From the NCBI GenBank assembly GCA_922989275.2, contig OV277858.1, positions 17,533,427 through 17,597,426 on the forward strand: DNA of 64,000 nt, in the 5' to 3' direction. The DNA comes from Gari tellinella. Taxonomy: Eukaryota; Mollusca; Bivalvia; Cardiida; Psammobiidae. Positions 1-10,485 of this stretch are shown one piece after another; positions within the stretch are counted from its first letter, which is position 1; the number at the start of each line of letters is the position of its first letter. The notes below the pieces were generated by a model, which searched no databases, was not told the DNA's origin, and was given only the letters and a program-made list of their open reading frames with translations. The translations under genes and the position numbers were made by a program.

Positions 1-1040
1 CAAAAATACAGTAAAACACGTTAAATTCTGATTTTTGTTTGCATTCCAGTATACATGTTCACCTGAATTCTACCTTCTCAACTGTTGGCAGCCTTGGGGA
101 TATCACTACCTTTAGGGTCAGTGTGATTCAGACTGAATTTTGCATAGTTCCAGCTTGCTTGGATCAGATGAGAACGCTTTTAGCAACACGTTTGGCCTAT
201 GTACACTTGTCTCTGATGCCTCTCTTCTGTGCCTTGTAGCATCTCCTCTTTCTTTGTATTACTTTGTTTACTTCTTCATTCAACACCAAATATATACCTC
301 ACATGGACATCCTTAGTTGACCTTAACCACTGTAAGGTCTATTCAGAAGCTTACGTCAACATTCCTCTACACCATATGCCTGATAAACCACTGTGATTTC
401 AAGAAAGACATCTAAACATTTTTTCTGCACGTCCTGGTCCTTCAGCTTCCAGGGCTAAAACTTGCGGTGTTCATAAGGTTGTATCGTTACAAGGAAATCA
501 CCTACCAAATGCCTGTGTTGTGTTGCATATTCCTCTTCTAGGATAGTATCTGTTGAAAAAGCATTGAACACTTACCATAAGAGCAAAGGCTAATGGTTGT
601 TGAAACTTTGGAGGCATTCAGTGTACAAAGGTTTCACGTCTCACTGAATCCGAAATAACTTGAAAGTCCTTAAGATCTGTACATGTAGCATATGATGAAA
701 TGATCACATGTCAATAGAATAAGCAGTCTGGAAACGTACATTCTTTATTTAGACAGTTTAAGTTTTTAACTTGAATTCCCTTAAACTTGTGAAAATATTC
801 AGTTGGCGAACATCATGATTAAGATATCGAATCAGTATATGTGAGTCATATAAGCTATCTTGAGCAAACGTCATGACAAAAAGAGAGTTCTCATTTCTTT
901 GCAGACACTTCAGACTCTTTAGACTCACTTTAGACTCTGACCAGTAGTGAATTTGATATTACATAAGTGTACTTACAGTGTACAGGGATGTTAACAACGT
1001 ATTGAAAATGTCAGAAGAGTTTGGAGCCAGATACGAAAAC
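1..1040. other. Unassigned AT-rich intergenic sequence
   Basis: I see no recognisable protein, RNA gene or repeat in this stretch. The only open frames are short (about 66 codons or fewer) and have no family resemblance. It ends where repeat family A begins. Confidence 0.5.
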
Positions 1041-1043
1041 AGG

Positions 1044-2275
1044 TAACGTCTTTTGAGTCTTACATGGTTCTATGTCTATTTTGTGAACCAATAAAGTTAT
1101 ATATACCGCTGGAAATCTACTTTTAAAATATATATCCTGTTGCAAACTATATTTTTATCCGAGCTTTCTTTTTGAAGTTATTGCCAGTATAACAATGTGC
1201 TATCTCCATGTTTATGTTTTCTTGAGTCTTACAATGATATATGACCAATTTATCAAGTTTGTGTTCTAATTGGATCACGTGACAGACATGTTAAATGCGC
1301 TCTTCATGGTTATTGGCGTACAATGTAATAAGCGAAATACCCATGTATCTTTAGTTCAATGTGAAATTGTTAATTTAACGCAGATAGCTGCTTAACACAT
1401 TATGAAAGTAAAACTGACTACCCTTTTAAAGAAGCCCCACCAAGCCAAGTTCAACGAGAGAGACTTTCTAAACCGAGGTCCAATATTTCTGTATTTTACA
1501 CAAGCCATATCTTTGAAGAACCAAATAGTTCTGATGATAACAGTATAGGAAATCTCACTCATGTTCTCTTTATGAGCTCTCCTCTTCCTGTGGAGTCACA
1601 TCAGCCCATTTATATGCAAGATATGGATGTTAACAACAACAAACCAAATCAAATGTTTAAGAAGCATTATGATTTTCTTTCATCGCTTGTCAGCGACCTG
1701 AGGTTCTTGGCAGACAAAACAAAAGTATCCTCTAAGATAAATATATTGACAGCAATTGACTTCTACTGTTTTCTATATAAAACATTTATCTAACACTGAT
1801 TCTCTTACAAGCTGGTTACGTTCTCAAATGTACGCTCGTATTTTTTTGAGGTTTACTGAACAGTACCTTTTAATTAACGATAGTAACGATTCAATTATAA
1901 CAAGTTAAGGTAATAAAAACTACTAAAGAAGATTTGTGGTAATTTTAGAATTGATATAGAACATTGTACAAAGTTAATTGATTATGCAAATGTCTATTGT
2001 ATTATTGATAATGTTTTATGTCCACAAAATGGACATAAAACATTGTAACAATGAGTGAAATAGAAGGTAGAGTTTGAGAAATGATCTATCTCGAACCAAA
2101 AGTAAATTATATCTCAAACATTTGCTTACAATCCTCATCAGACTTTAACCAACACCCTTTTGCATTCATAATTCATCAGGTAAAGTCAAAATGCTGTTTA
2201 ATGGGTCACAAAGTTGATTTTTTCAAAACAACCCTCATGTGAGATAGAACATTATAAGACTTACACGATGACAAT
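1044..2275 (+). repeat. Repeat family A, copy 1 (inverted-end interspersed repeat)
   Basis: This dispersed element of about 1.2 kb has near relatives at 18829-21640 (opposite strand, interrupted), 40009-40980 and 41585-42560. The left end carries GAGTCTTACATGGTTCTATG; the right end carries its approximate reverse complement (GAACATTATAAGACTTACAC), so the unit has terminal inverted repeats of roughly 27-30 bp. The motif TTACAATGTTCTATSTCCA recurs internally, and a small palindrome TGTCCACAAAATGGACA lies near 2020. No transposase is encoded. It reads as a non-autonomous DNA element. Positions 1957-1958 (TA) are the undisturbed equivalent of the Tc1 insertion point in copy 2. Confidence 0.7.
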
Positions 2276-3355
2276 ACATCAGAAAGAGCTTTAACAATTG
2301 TATAACTAATGATATGACCAATATTTATATTCTTGGTCTATACCGTTTTGCACTACATGTATTGTGAATCCCTTTATAAGATGGTGCAAGTCGTTCTTTT
2401 AACAACCGAATGAGTGTTTGCATGTATGGTTATGTTTGAGGTTACTTATCATTGTTTGTAGATACACCTTTATTCTTATTGAAACTATGGTTATTTTGAG
2501 AAAATATATAATAACGATTATTAGTTTTTAACAATCATTTCGTATTAAATATCTTAACAGATCAGTTGTGAAAAACTGTTGTTTTATTATTTAATGCACG
2601 TTAGACAATTCTATATTATTGATTGTATCGAAAAGAAGGGGGAAAATCCTCACGAAGGGTGGTTTAGAAGTATTGAAAACAAATACTTTGGCCACCTAGA
2701 TTTTATTAGACTTTTTTGTATTATATCACATTGAGCTTGAAAAAACCACACTTATTTTATTTCTGATGCAATTCGTTTGAGGTAAGGCTCCTTTTGCTTA
2801 CATATTGACTGGTCTATAAAGTATTTCATATTTAAAGAGTTTGAATCTGTTTGGCTTATTTTCAACAGTTTTTATATTTTCATTCTTAGGATTAATTAGA
2901 CACACATCTGAAGTTCTTTGTCACCAATTAAAATAAATATTGTATATTTAGAAATTCCGATTTTGTACGTTTTACGAGCCTGGAGGACGTGCATGGTTTT
3001 TAAGATCTCGACCAGATAAACGTAAGCCCAAACCTTGGCTACTACATAATTTCTACATACTGTCGTCATCCAAGAACATTGCTGGTTATTCAGAGAATGT
3101 TCTTTCAAGGACAATGCAGCAGCAAGCTAAGGAGGCTTGAGAAAAAAGGAGAGAACTCTTAGTGTCCTAGAATCGGTTTTAGGTGATAAACATGAAAAGT
3201 CAAGTGAAACACATAGAAAGCCACCGTCTGCATCAGAACCTATTGATAATCGCATCCTACCAAAAATTAAAGAGTGTATCAGAAAATTAAAGATGTTCGA
3301 CGATAAAGGCAAACATCAGGAGCTTTGATGAAATAAGGACGAACCTTCAATCAAT
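2276..3355. other. Unassigned sequence with one short open frame
   Basis: AT-rich sequence without a recognised feature. A 63-codon plus-strand open frame at 3137-3328 is lysine/glutamate-rich and matches no family I know. It sits just upstream of a LINE relic and could be a decayed part of it, but nothing in the sequence shows that. Confidence 0.4.
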
Positions 3356-4340
3356 GTAATTTGATGACCTCACCGACCTTCATACACGAATTGCATCAAT
3401 GCAGAGAAATGAACATCCAGTAGACACTTTTTTAAGTATCATCTTGTACACAAAACATGTCGGCACAATTTGAAGACATCTGCATCTTGGTTATCATTTC
3501 TAGTGCAGGTGATGCACATTTATACATGTCACTCATGCCTAAATACACATCTTGCCAACAAGTAGTCCTCTCAAAAGTCGAAGGATGACTTAAATACATA
3601 GTATCATGTATGTACCATAATATGTTGAAGCTGAACACTGACAAACTAGAGGTTATACTGTTTCAAACAAAAATCGGTCAACAAACCTGAAGACTTTCAC
3701 GTTCAAGTGGGAAACTATAAAATCAAAATAATATTGTGTGTTAATGATATTGGTGCTAGATTTGATTCCCAATGTATATGACACAGCACATTAGAAGTGT
3801 GTACAGGGCTAGCTAGGCACATTTGCGGCAAATGTATCATATTAGTATCTTTCTCCTGAGGTGTCGTAGACCTTGGTCCATTTGTTCAATCGAAATTTGA
3901 CTACTGCAGCTCACTGCTGCTAAATGGAATTCCGCAAATCTGATAAGAAAACTACGGCGTGTGCAAAATACAACAGCCCGCATCATTACCAGGACTCCTC
4001 GGTGCAATCACATCACCCCAATCTTGCAGGAGCTTCACTGGCCTCCAGTTCAACTCAAAATTGAATTCAACATTCTAACACTCGCATAAAAAGTCATATG
4101 CAATGCTTCTTCAAGGTAAATTGTCACTATGCTTGACGTTGTATTACCATCGAAGAGAGTTGCAGTCAGCGAGTAATCAGTACCGCTGATTGAACCGAGA
4201 AGTCGTGTGGTGAAGTTTGGAGATAGAGGTTTCATGCATGCAACCCCAAAGCTCTGGAGCACTCTACTATCATACGTCATAGATGCGAGCTCAGTTGCAG
4301 CCTTAGATAAAACGTCTGAAAACACACGTGTTTAATATTT
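3356..4340 (+). pseudogene. Degenerate non-LTR retrotransposon, 3' end of RT ORF
   Basis: Conceptual translation in shifting plus-strand frames gives the C-terminal region of a Jockey/CR1-type reverse transcriptase ORF. Recognisable blocks in order are: MLKLNTDKTEVILFQTK (about 3625-3672); a YCSSLL..GIP-type block followed by QNTTAR..TRTPR..HITP.LQELHWPPVQ-type sequence (3900-4055); and near the stop a PKLWSTLLSY...SENTRV block (4240-4335), matching the usual family ending. Frameshifts and stops separate the blocks, so it is dead. No RT catalytic core is present, consistent with the 5' truncation typical of LINE copies. The next element (tandem MITE) starts within a few bases of its end. Confidence 0.75.
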
Positions 4341-4344
4341 GTTA

Positions 4345-4690
4345 TTCTAACACGTATCGAAACCTACGGCATACAAACAAAGAATACCGAGAAACGTATA
4401 TTACGCCGCGATAATGAACTGCACGCGCGGCGTTTCCATCCGCTGTTCCATTTGCACCATACGCGTAATACATAAATGGCCTTTTTATAATAAAAGCCGC
4501 GTTAGAATTAAAATTTGTTACTTCTTAATTCTAACTCGACTCAAAACCTACGGCATGTACACAAAGAATACCGAGAAACGGATATTACACCGCGATAATA
4601 AACTCACGAGCGGTGTTTCCATCCGCTGTTCCATTTGCCCCATACGCGTTATACATAAATAGTATTTTTATAATAAAAGTCGCGTTAGAA
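4345..4690. mobile_element. Two tandem MITE units, 184-bp period (4345-4507 and 4529-4690)
   Basis: Two head-to-tail copies of a 162-163-bp unit start TTCTAAC and end GTTAGAA, extended as CACG near the start and CGCG near the end. A 21-bp linker TTAAAATTTGTTACTTCTTAA separates them. The same arrangement, with the same 184-bp spacing, recurs at 30215-30377 and 30399 onward. No coding capacity. The ~160-bp unit length recalls bivalve 160-bp satellites and Pearl-type elements, but I cannot confirm identity without a search. Confidence 0.75.
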
Positions 4691-4954
4691 TTAAAATAAC
4701 CAATTCGTAGGTGTACATTACCGTGCATTAGATCAAAGTTAGTCGTTGAGATGTGATGTGGGTAATTAGACCACTCTGCCTAAAGGCCTCGTGATCTAAT
4801 GACTACACATCTCAACTGTGCAGTCGTTGAGATGTGGTTAATTAGATCACTCGGCCGAAAGGCCCCGTGATCTAATGACACCACATCTCAACTCCTAACT
4901 GTGATCTATGCACGGTAATGAACACCTACGAAGGTGTTATTTCTTAATTAGAAC
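4684..4954. mobile_element. Nested hairpin MITE
   Basis: A long imperfect palindrome. The outer arms read GTTAGAATTAAAATAAC on the left and the reverse complement of GTTCTAATTAAGAAATAAC on the right. Inner arms contain TTCGTAGGTGT, CATTACCGTGCA and GTCGTTGAGATGTG with their complements, and the centre has two copies of a smaller hairpin (TTAGATCACTCGGCC / GTGATCTAATGAC). Its left arm overlaps the end of the tandem MITE unit. A one-hairpin relative lies at 16948-17137. Confidence 0.75.
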
Positions 4955-5589
4955 ACAGTTGAACATTATTTTAATATAGAAAAAAGTCCAAGGGAGACAC
5001 TGATTGTCATGTAAATGTTTAATATTCAGTATGTAAGAGTTCGTATATTCAATCGTTTCATGGGTCTCTAATGGAACCTTTTGTATTGTAGTCTCAATAT
5101 CTCTACATTTTCCATATAATACATTGTCTACTATTTGGACAGTTGTGTCCAGAGTCACATTTACAGGTGGAGTTGTCATCCCATAAAACTAGTATATCGT
5201 TGCCAAAAAAAATTACAATCAACACATTCGCCTGTGTGTGGTTTGATTTTTGTGAAGTTTGACACTATTACGCGTAAGTTTCAAGATGTAACTTTTTCAT
5301 GACCTGGTTGGAAAAGATTTACAATATCTAAAACATTTACACAAGTGCTTTTGGTAAGACAAAGTGTATATATGTCATGAAATTGTTTGGGATGTTGATG
5401 TCTTTCATAGAATGTGTATTCAGATTGCTCTAAAATCTGTTTTTATTTTTCTGTTAATGTTTGTATTTCTAAAGAGTTCCAAATTACTTCATCAGGACTA
5501 GGATTAATAAAACCACGGACAAATAGGTGATTAACCGCGTTGTTTGCTGTTTTATTTTGAAGAAGAAGAATCGGGTTTTCGCGCAAAGT
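4955..5589. other. Unassigned sequence
   Basis: No feature recognised. An 80-codon minus-strand open frame (4937-5179) overlaps the hairpin end and has no family resemblance. Confidence 0.4.
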
Positions 5590-5965
5590 CACATATATAT
5601 TATACACTAGCATATTGATTGCACTTGATATCAGTTAAATTCCTTTTGTTCCTTTTAATATCAGCAATATCTATGGCATACATAATGAAGAAAACGCATA
5701 TGAAAGCTTTCTGTTATACTTTTATCTAGCATTAATCAGTTGACATTACATGAATGTGTGAGGTAAGCTAAGTGTGAAACACACGTAATGAAGACAGGAA
5801 TTACAGGAAACTTCGTTCAATACTAAGAAATTGGCCTGTCTATTCAGATATAACTATGGTTCATTGAATAGAGATGTCGGATATTCAAATGCTGAAGATA
5901 TTAAAACACATGTCTACTGTGAAAGTAAATCATATCTAGAGAGAACACTTAAAAGAATAACATGA
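5590..5965 (+). repeat. Dispersed repeat F, copy 1
   Basis: Matches 14310-14700 in reverse-complement orientation. Shared blocks include GGCCTGTCTATTCAGAT, TTCAAATGCTGAAGAT, CTACTGTGAAAGTAAA and AGAGAACACTTAAAAG. No open frame and no clear termini. It lies directly upstream of the LINE at about 6 kb. Confidence 0.65.
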
Positions 5966-6161
5966 ATCTGCATTTTAAGATGGAAAAGGTTATTGGGAGC
6001 TGGCTCGAAAAAAAAATCAAATATGACCCTTCAAACGCTTGGAAGCAATTATTTCCAAAACTGAAAAATGGTAGATACAGCTTCGTTGCATTAAGGCGAC
6101 GAATTGCCGGACATTAAAAGAATATTGATTTAATTAGAGAATAAAGCGTGTTGAAGCACGA

Positions 6162-6800
6162 GTGCACGAACTTGAATATGGAACTCAATCATTGGGTGAA
6201 GATGTTGGTTGTCTTTCAATTCGTGATGAGCTGTATGGTGAAGCTATTGACAGACTTGAGCGGCAAGCATATATTACAGAATCAGAAAGGTTGAAAAACT
6301 CGATGCGTGTGTTTGGTCTGCCAGAAGATGAGGGTGACGCTGTAAGTCTTGAATCAGTTATAACTTCAAAGGTATTTTCTAAACTAGGCGAAGATGGATC
6401 ATTAGGTAGTGAATCAATTGAAAGTGCTACACATGTTGGTAAAAAGGGTGGTAAACCGAGATTAATCATTGTGAAATTCAAAGCTGCAGATGACAAATTT
6501 AAACTGTTTGGCGTCAGAGACCAACTAAGGCGAGAGGGTATAAGTATTTCGAATGATCTGTCCTACCTGCAGCGACAAAAGCTAAAAGAGCTTGGTCATC
6601 AGGGTCTTAATGGTTATTTTAAAGGCGGTGATTTAATTACGTACCCAAAGCGTGATAATGCTAGTGCTAATAGAAATATAGAGAGGGTGTTTGTGCCGGC
6701 AGCTCGCAGAGGTAATACTAACGGACCTAGAAACACTGAAATGGAAGTAGCTGACGCTGCAGTACCAGCTTATGCTGCTGTAGCAGCAGTAAATGCATAG
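6162..6800 (+). CDS. LINE ORF1-like protein, 5' end lost
   Basis: A 212-codon open frame with no ATG at its start (it opens at GTG; an in-frame TAG lies at 6135). The first ATG, at 6303, falls inside the conserved part, so the true N-terminus is missing. Residues 1-45 look like the end of a coiled coil. Residues 45-140 (RLKNSMRVFGLPEDE ... KVFSKLG ... PRLIIVKF) resemble the RRM-like domain of LINE ORF1 RNA chaperones, followed by a basic C-terminal block (RREGISISNDLSYLQRQKLK). In LINEs this protein packages the element RNA. The last 40 residues are Ala/Val-rich. Confidence 0.65.
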   Translation: MHELEYGTQSLGEDVGCLSIRDELYGEAIDRLERQAYITESERLKNSMRVFGLPEDEGDAVSLESVITSKVFSKLGEDGSLGSESIESATHVGKKGGKPRLIIVKFKAADDKFKLFGVRDQLRREGISISNDLSYLQRQKLKELGHQGLNGYFKGGDLITYPKRDNASANRNIERVFVPAARRGNTNGPRNTEMEVADAAVPAYAAVAAVNA

Positions 6801-6839
6801 GGGGTAGGTCAAAGCCCATCACATTTCCTTCATATTCTA

Positions 6840-7232
6840 TCATGGAACATTGAAGGAATTGATTCAAAACTAAGGAATTTTGACTTGTTTGATTTTCGAA
6901 AGGTGTATGATATAATTACTTTCCAGGAAACATGGGCTACTAACCTTTGTGATTGCAGCGACTCTGTTTTCGAAAATTATGATAAGTTTGTTTGTAATGC
7001 TAAAAAGTCGAATCGTGGTGGGAGAAATATGGGTGGGGTAGTTGTATATATCAAAACATGTATAGGGAAATTGGTAAAGCGTATCTGTCCTGAATTTGAA
7101 TTTGGGGTATGTTTATTAATAGATAAATCAGTGTTTCATGCTATTAATGATATTTTACTCATTTCAATGTACATCCCACCAGTTAATTCGCCTTTTTATG
7201 ACACTACAACTGAATCAGTTTTGAGCAGTTAG
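6840..7232 (+). pseudogene. LINE ORF2, N-terminal half of APE endonuclease
   Basis: The frame opens with LHILSWNIEGI (about 6836-6868), the first conserved block of AP-like endonucleases (normally SWNV.G). Then comes TFQETWA, carrying the metal-binding Glu, and a GGVVVYIK block. The frame stops at 7230, and the remainder continues at 7238 in another frame, so one frameshift separates two halves of the same domain. In the live element this nuclease nicks target DNA to prime reverse transcription. Confidence 0.75.
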
Positions 7233-7237
7233 AAAAT

Positions 7238-7765
7238 TTGCTTATACATAACAATTTACTTGATTATGAACTTTTACTTTGTGGATACCTAAATGCGAGA
7301 ACAGGTAATTTGGAAGACTTTATTGTTTGTGAAGATGTACCTGAATTGCACGACGTTATTGATATATTAGGTAACGTGAATACTACACAAATAATTACTT
7401 GTGATACAGTTGTAAATAGTTTTGGTAGACAGTTGTTAAATTTTTGTAAAGCATTTTCATGTAGTATTGCAAATGGACGAGTATCAAAAGCAAATATTGG
7501 CAGTAAAGACAGCCATTTTACGTATATTAGCCAAACTGGTCAGAGCACCATAGATTATTTTATTGCTTCTCAGCCCCTACTGGACGTTGCATATGACTTT
7601 GAAGTTCTCAACCGAGTTGAAATCTCTCATATGCCCATTACACTATTATTCCAAGTAAAAACACCCATTGTCACAGACTTCCAGGTAAACGAGCGTAACG
7701 GTTTTAAACTAAACGATGACACAAAAGCTGACTACATTTCTACACTTGCGAGGGGTTGTGTTTAA
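7238..7765 (+). pseudogene. LINE ORF2, C-terminal half of APE endonuclease
   Basis: Continues the endonuclease in a new frame. The motif normally read GDLNARTG is CGYLNARTG here (7273-7300), so the catalytic Asp is a Tyr. FTYISQTGQSTIDYF (about 7529-7573) is the usual block before the last catalytic pair, and ISHMPI replaces the expected SDHxPI. With both active-site motifs damaged, this copy could not nick DNA. The frame changes again near 7720 into the RT linker. Confidence 0.75.
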
Positions 7766-8685
7766 TGGAGATTTCGATAACATTGAACAAATGTTATTAA
7801 ATCATGAGGATATAAATATTATTGTTGATGCGCTTGAAAAAGCAATTATTAAAACAAGTGAACATTTTATGTATGCCAAACACACAAGAAAAACTAGGAG
7901 AAAAAACTTTAATACTTGGTATGATGCAGAGTGTAAATCAGCACATGTAGAAGCAAGAAAAGCACTGCGTAAGTATCGGTCCTACCGAAATATAGATAAT
8001 CTGAACAAGTATGTAGAGAAACGAAATATATATAGGGATATGTGTAAAAACAAGCATGCAATATATGACAAACAGGTTTTAGATAAATTGAATGATAATG
8101 TAAATAATTCCAAATTGTTCTGGAAACAGTTGAAAAATCTTACAAACACAAACACATGTGAGAACAGTATTAGCATTGAAAAATGGTATGAGCATTTTAG
8201 TACTCTTTTCAGTCATAATGGTATGCAACAAGAAGAAGATGCGGATTTAACTGTCCCCGATCCGGATAGGGATATCGAAGAGATTGAAAATGTTTTATTT
8301 AATGATTTGATTTCATTTGAGGAAATTATGGAAAGAGTAAAGAAAATAAACGTTAGTAAAGCAAGTGGTGGTATTCTAATACCGCAGCATATTGTTTATG
8401 GTATACATGTTTTATTACCATATATACATTTATTGTTTAACAGAATTTTCTGCAGTGGGGTATTTCCAGACAAATGGGCATGCTGCGTGGTTGTTCCTCT
8501 ATTTAAAAAGGGAAATATTCACGATACTAATAACTATAGAGGCATTTCATTAATTGATGTGCAAAGTAAACTTTATATATCCATAATTACACAGCGGCTT
8601 ACATTTTATGTTGAAGCTTACAAGAAATTTGCTGAATGTCAGGCAGGCTTTCGTGCCGGTTACAGTACAGCTGATTATGCTTTTA
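7716..8685 (+). pseudogene. LINE ORF2, linker and N-terminal reverse transcriptase
   Basis: A lysine-rich linker (RKTRRKNFNTWYDAECK ...) is followed by RT blocks: KASGG...PQHIVYG (RT motif 0/1 region), GVFPDKWACCVVVPLFKKG, NYRGISLIDVQSKLY and QAGFRAGYSTADYAF. The host frame stops being LINE at 8685, where a Tigger element begins after its TA target site. The remaining 35 codons of this open frame belong to that transposon's terminal repeat. The RT resumes at 9999. Confidence 0.85.
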
Positions 8686-9996
8686 CAGTAAACCTCACTT
8701 ATAACGAACTCGGTTATAACGTACACTCGGTTATAAGGAACAGTTTTAAAATCCCAAAATCTTACCCTTCTTTGTTCTATACAAAATAATACGGTTATAG
8801 CGTACTCGGTTATAACGAAACCTCGGCTACAGCGTACACCATTTTCCGGTCCCGATCGATCAAATTTCATTAAAATATCATCGGTTATAGCGTACCGTCG
8901 ATTTTGAGTGTTTCAACTGTATGTCGCCGAGTAATTATCGATCGATAATTACCTCACAGGTAAAATGTTTGTCAGTGATCGTCTTTATGCTTTGTGTGTA
9001 GGTGTGAGCGATATTAACAGACAATTATTATGCATCACGTTTAGAAAGCGTTGAGCAAAAGTCGAATCGTTCACATTTCGTAGAATATAAACCCTTGCAC
9101 AAAACGTACTCTTTCATTACACAAACAAAATGGAGAAAAAACGGAAAGCAGTAACCATTGAAACTAAGTTTGAAATTGTGACTGAATTTGAAAAAGGTAA
9201 AAAAAATCGGAAATAGCAAAATATTTTGATATTCCAAAAAGTACGCCATCTGGGTTAATGAAGCAGAGCGGCAGAATAAAGGAAGAATATCAAACCTCAA
9301 CACTGTCTCCAAAGCGTAGCGACACAGATCGGGTGTATACGTTAAAGTGGACGCTGCACTATTCAAGTGGTTCAAGGACGCCCGTTCTTCAAATATCCCT
9401 ATTTCTGGGAAGTGAACGGGTTGAATAAGTCTACAAATGATCTCTGTGTTTGTTCCTCCAAGTAAAGTGGTTGATTTATTTATTAAAAATATTTGTTTTG
9501 TCAAGTGTAATACATGTATTAGTTATTTGTTGTCCCGTAATGCGAAACTATTAGAGCCTCGTTTTCGGTATTTCAGTAACCTGCCAGTTAGGGTTTTTCC
9601 GAAAGGGAATGTATTTTTAGCCTGACACGAAACTGAGGCATGAATGCAAATGGCGACCAGTCGTTAAAGTTTTGTCCGATAAACAATGAAAATAAGACCA
9701 CCTTCGTACGAGCTGTCATGTTGAAGGTAAACGAACTTGCAAATTACTGAAATACTATTTCGTTAAAACATAAATATTCTTGTTTGCCAAATTTATAATG
9801 TTTCATTTAACCGCATTATGGCATAGGTTTACACATGTACACAAGTACATGTACATGTCTGGTGTTCGTTATAAGTCCGATCAGTTATACTAACCTCGCC
9901 TATAGCATACTAGTTTGCTATACGATTATAACAAACTTCGGCTATAGCGAACACTTTTTTGAGGCCCGAGGTGTTCGTTATAACCGAGGTTTACTG
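8686..9996 (+). mobile_element. Tigger/pogo-type DNA transposon, internally degraded
   Basis: A 1311-bp element flanked by TA on both sides (8684-8685 and 9997-9998). The left terminus begins CAGTAAACCTCACTTATAAC; the right ends GTTATAACCGAGGTTTACTG, an inverted pair of the CAGT...TTATAACG type known for Tigger elements. Further TTATAACG/TATAGCG motifs near both ends look like subterminal transposase sites. It carries the remains of a transposase N-terminus (9129-9415). It lies in the RT ORF of the LINE, so it inserted after the LINE did. Confidence 0.92.
9129..9420 (+). pseudogene. Tigger/pogo transposase, N-terminal fragment
   Basis: Starts at an ATG with MEKKRKAVTIETKFEIVTEF, the pogo/CENP-B-type N-terminal helix-turn-helix. 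After one frameshift near 9207 (a run of A) comes IAKYFDIPKST, the recognition helix, then after another shift ALFKWFKDARSSNIPISG, the usual start of the second (CENPB-type) DNA-binding domain. The frame then collapses; I see no DDE catalytic domain in the remaining 600 bp. The protein once bound the element's inverted ends for cut-and-paste movement. A dead, internally deleted copy. Confidence 0.85.
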
Positions 9997-9998
9997 TA

Positions 9999-10485
9999 TA
10001 TTGTACTCTGTTGTAAGGAAATATTGACAACGTAAACGTAAACCTGTTTATGTTGCCTTTGTAGATTTTAAAAAGGCTTTTGATAGTGTTAACCGTTCAA
10101 TATTATACGATGTTTTGAGGAAAAATAATATTAAAGGTCTACTGTTTCAGTCTATACAGTCAATATATAAAACTGTTAAAGGTTTAGTAAGGACCAGGAA
10201 TGGTACCTCCGACACGTTTGATTGTCCATTAGGGTTACGCCAGGGATGTAGTTTAAGTCCTATACTGTTTGGGGTATTTATTAATGAATTTTATGATATG
10301 TTATGCGATAACAACATTCGTGGCATACAGTTATTTCCAGATCTAGTTGAAATATTTCTGCTGATGTTTGCAGATGACATTGCATGTATCAGTGATACAG
10401 TATCTGGTTTACAGAAGCAGTTAAATATGTTACATAGTTTTTGTGACGAGTATAGAATATTTTTAAAAATGGGGGGCGTTTGTCA
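9999..10485 (+). pseudogene. LINE ORF2, catalytic core of reverse transcriptase
   Basis: Resumes the RT in the phase expected if the Tigger and one TA are removed. A single in-frame TGA lies at 10025. Motif A reads VAFVDFKKAFDSV (10050-10090), with the first catalytic Asp. GLRQGCSLSPILFG is the next conserved block, and motif C is FADDIACIS (10369-10395), with both catalytic Asp residues intact. The frame breaks near 10480 after GG, and the C-terminal region continues one frame over. Confidence 0.88.

Noticed and set aside
1572..1793. 73-codon open frame as coding sequence
   Set aside because: Lies inside repeat A; the equivalent region of other copies does not keep the frame.
8550..8870. 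106-codon minus-strand open frame
   Set aside because: Spans the LINE/Tigger junction in antisense and includes the Tigger terminal repeat; no independent support.
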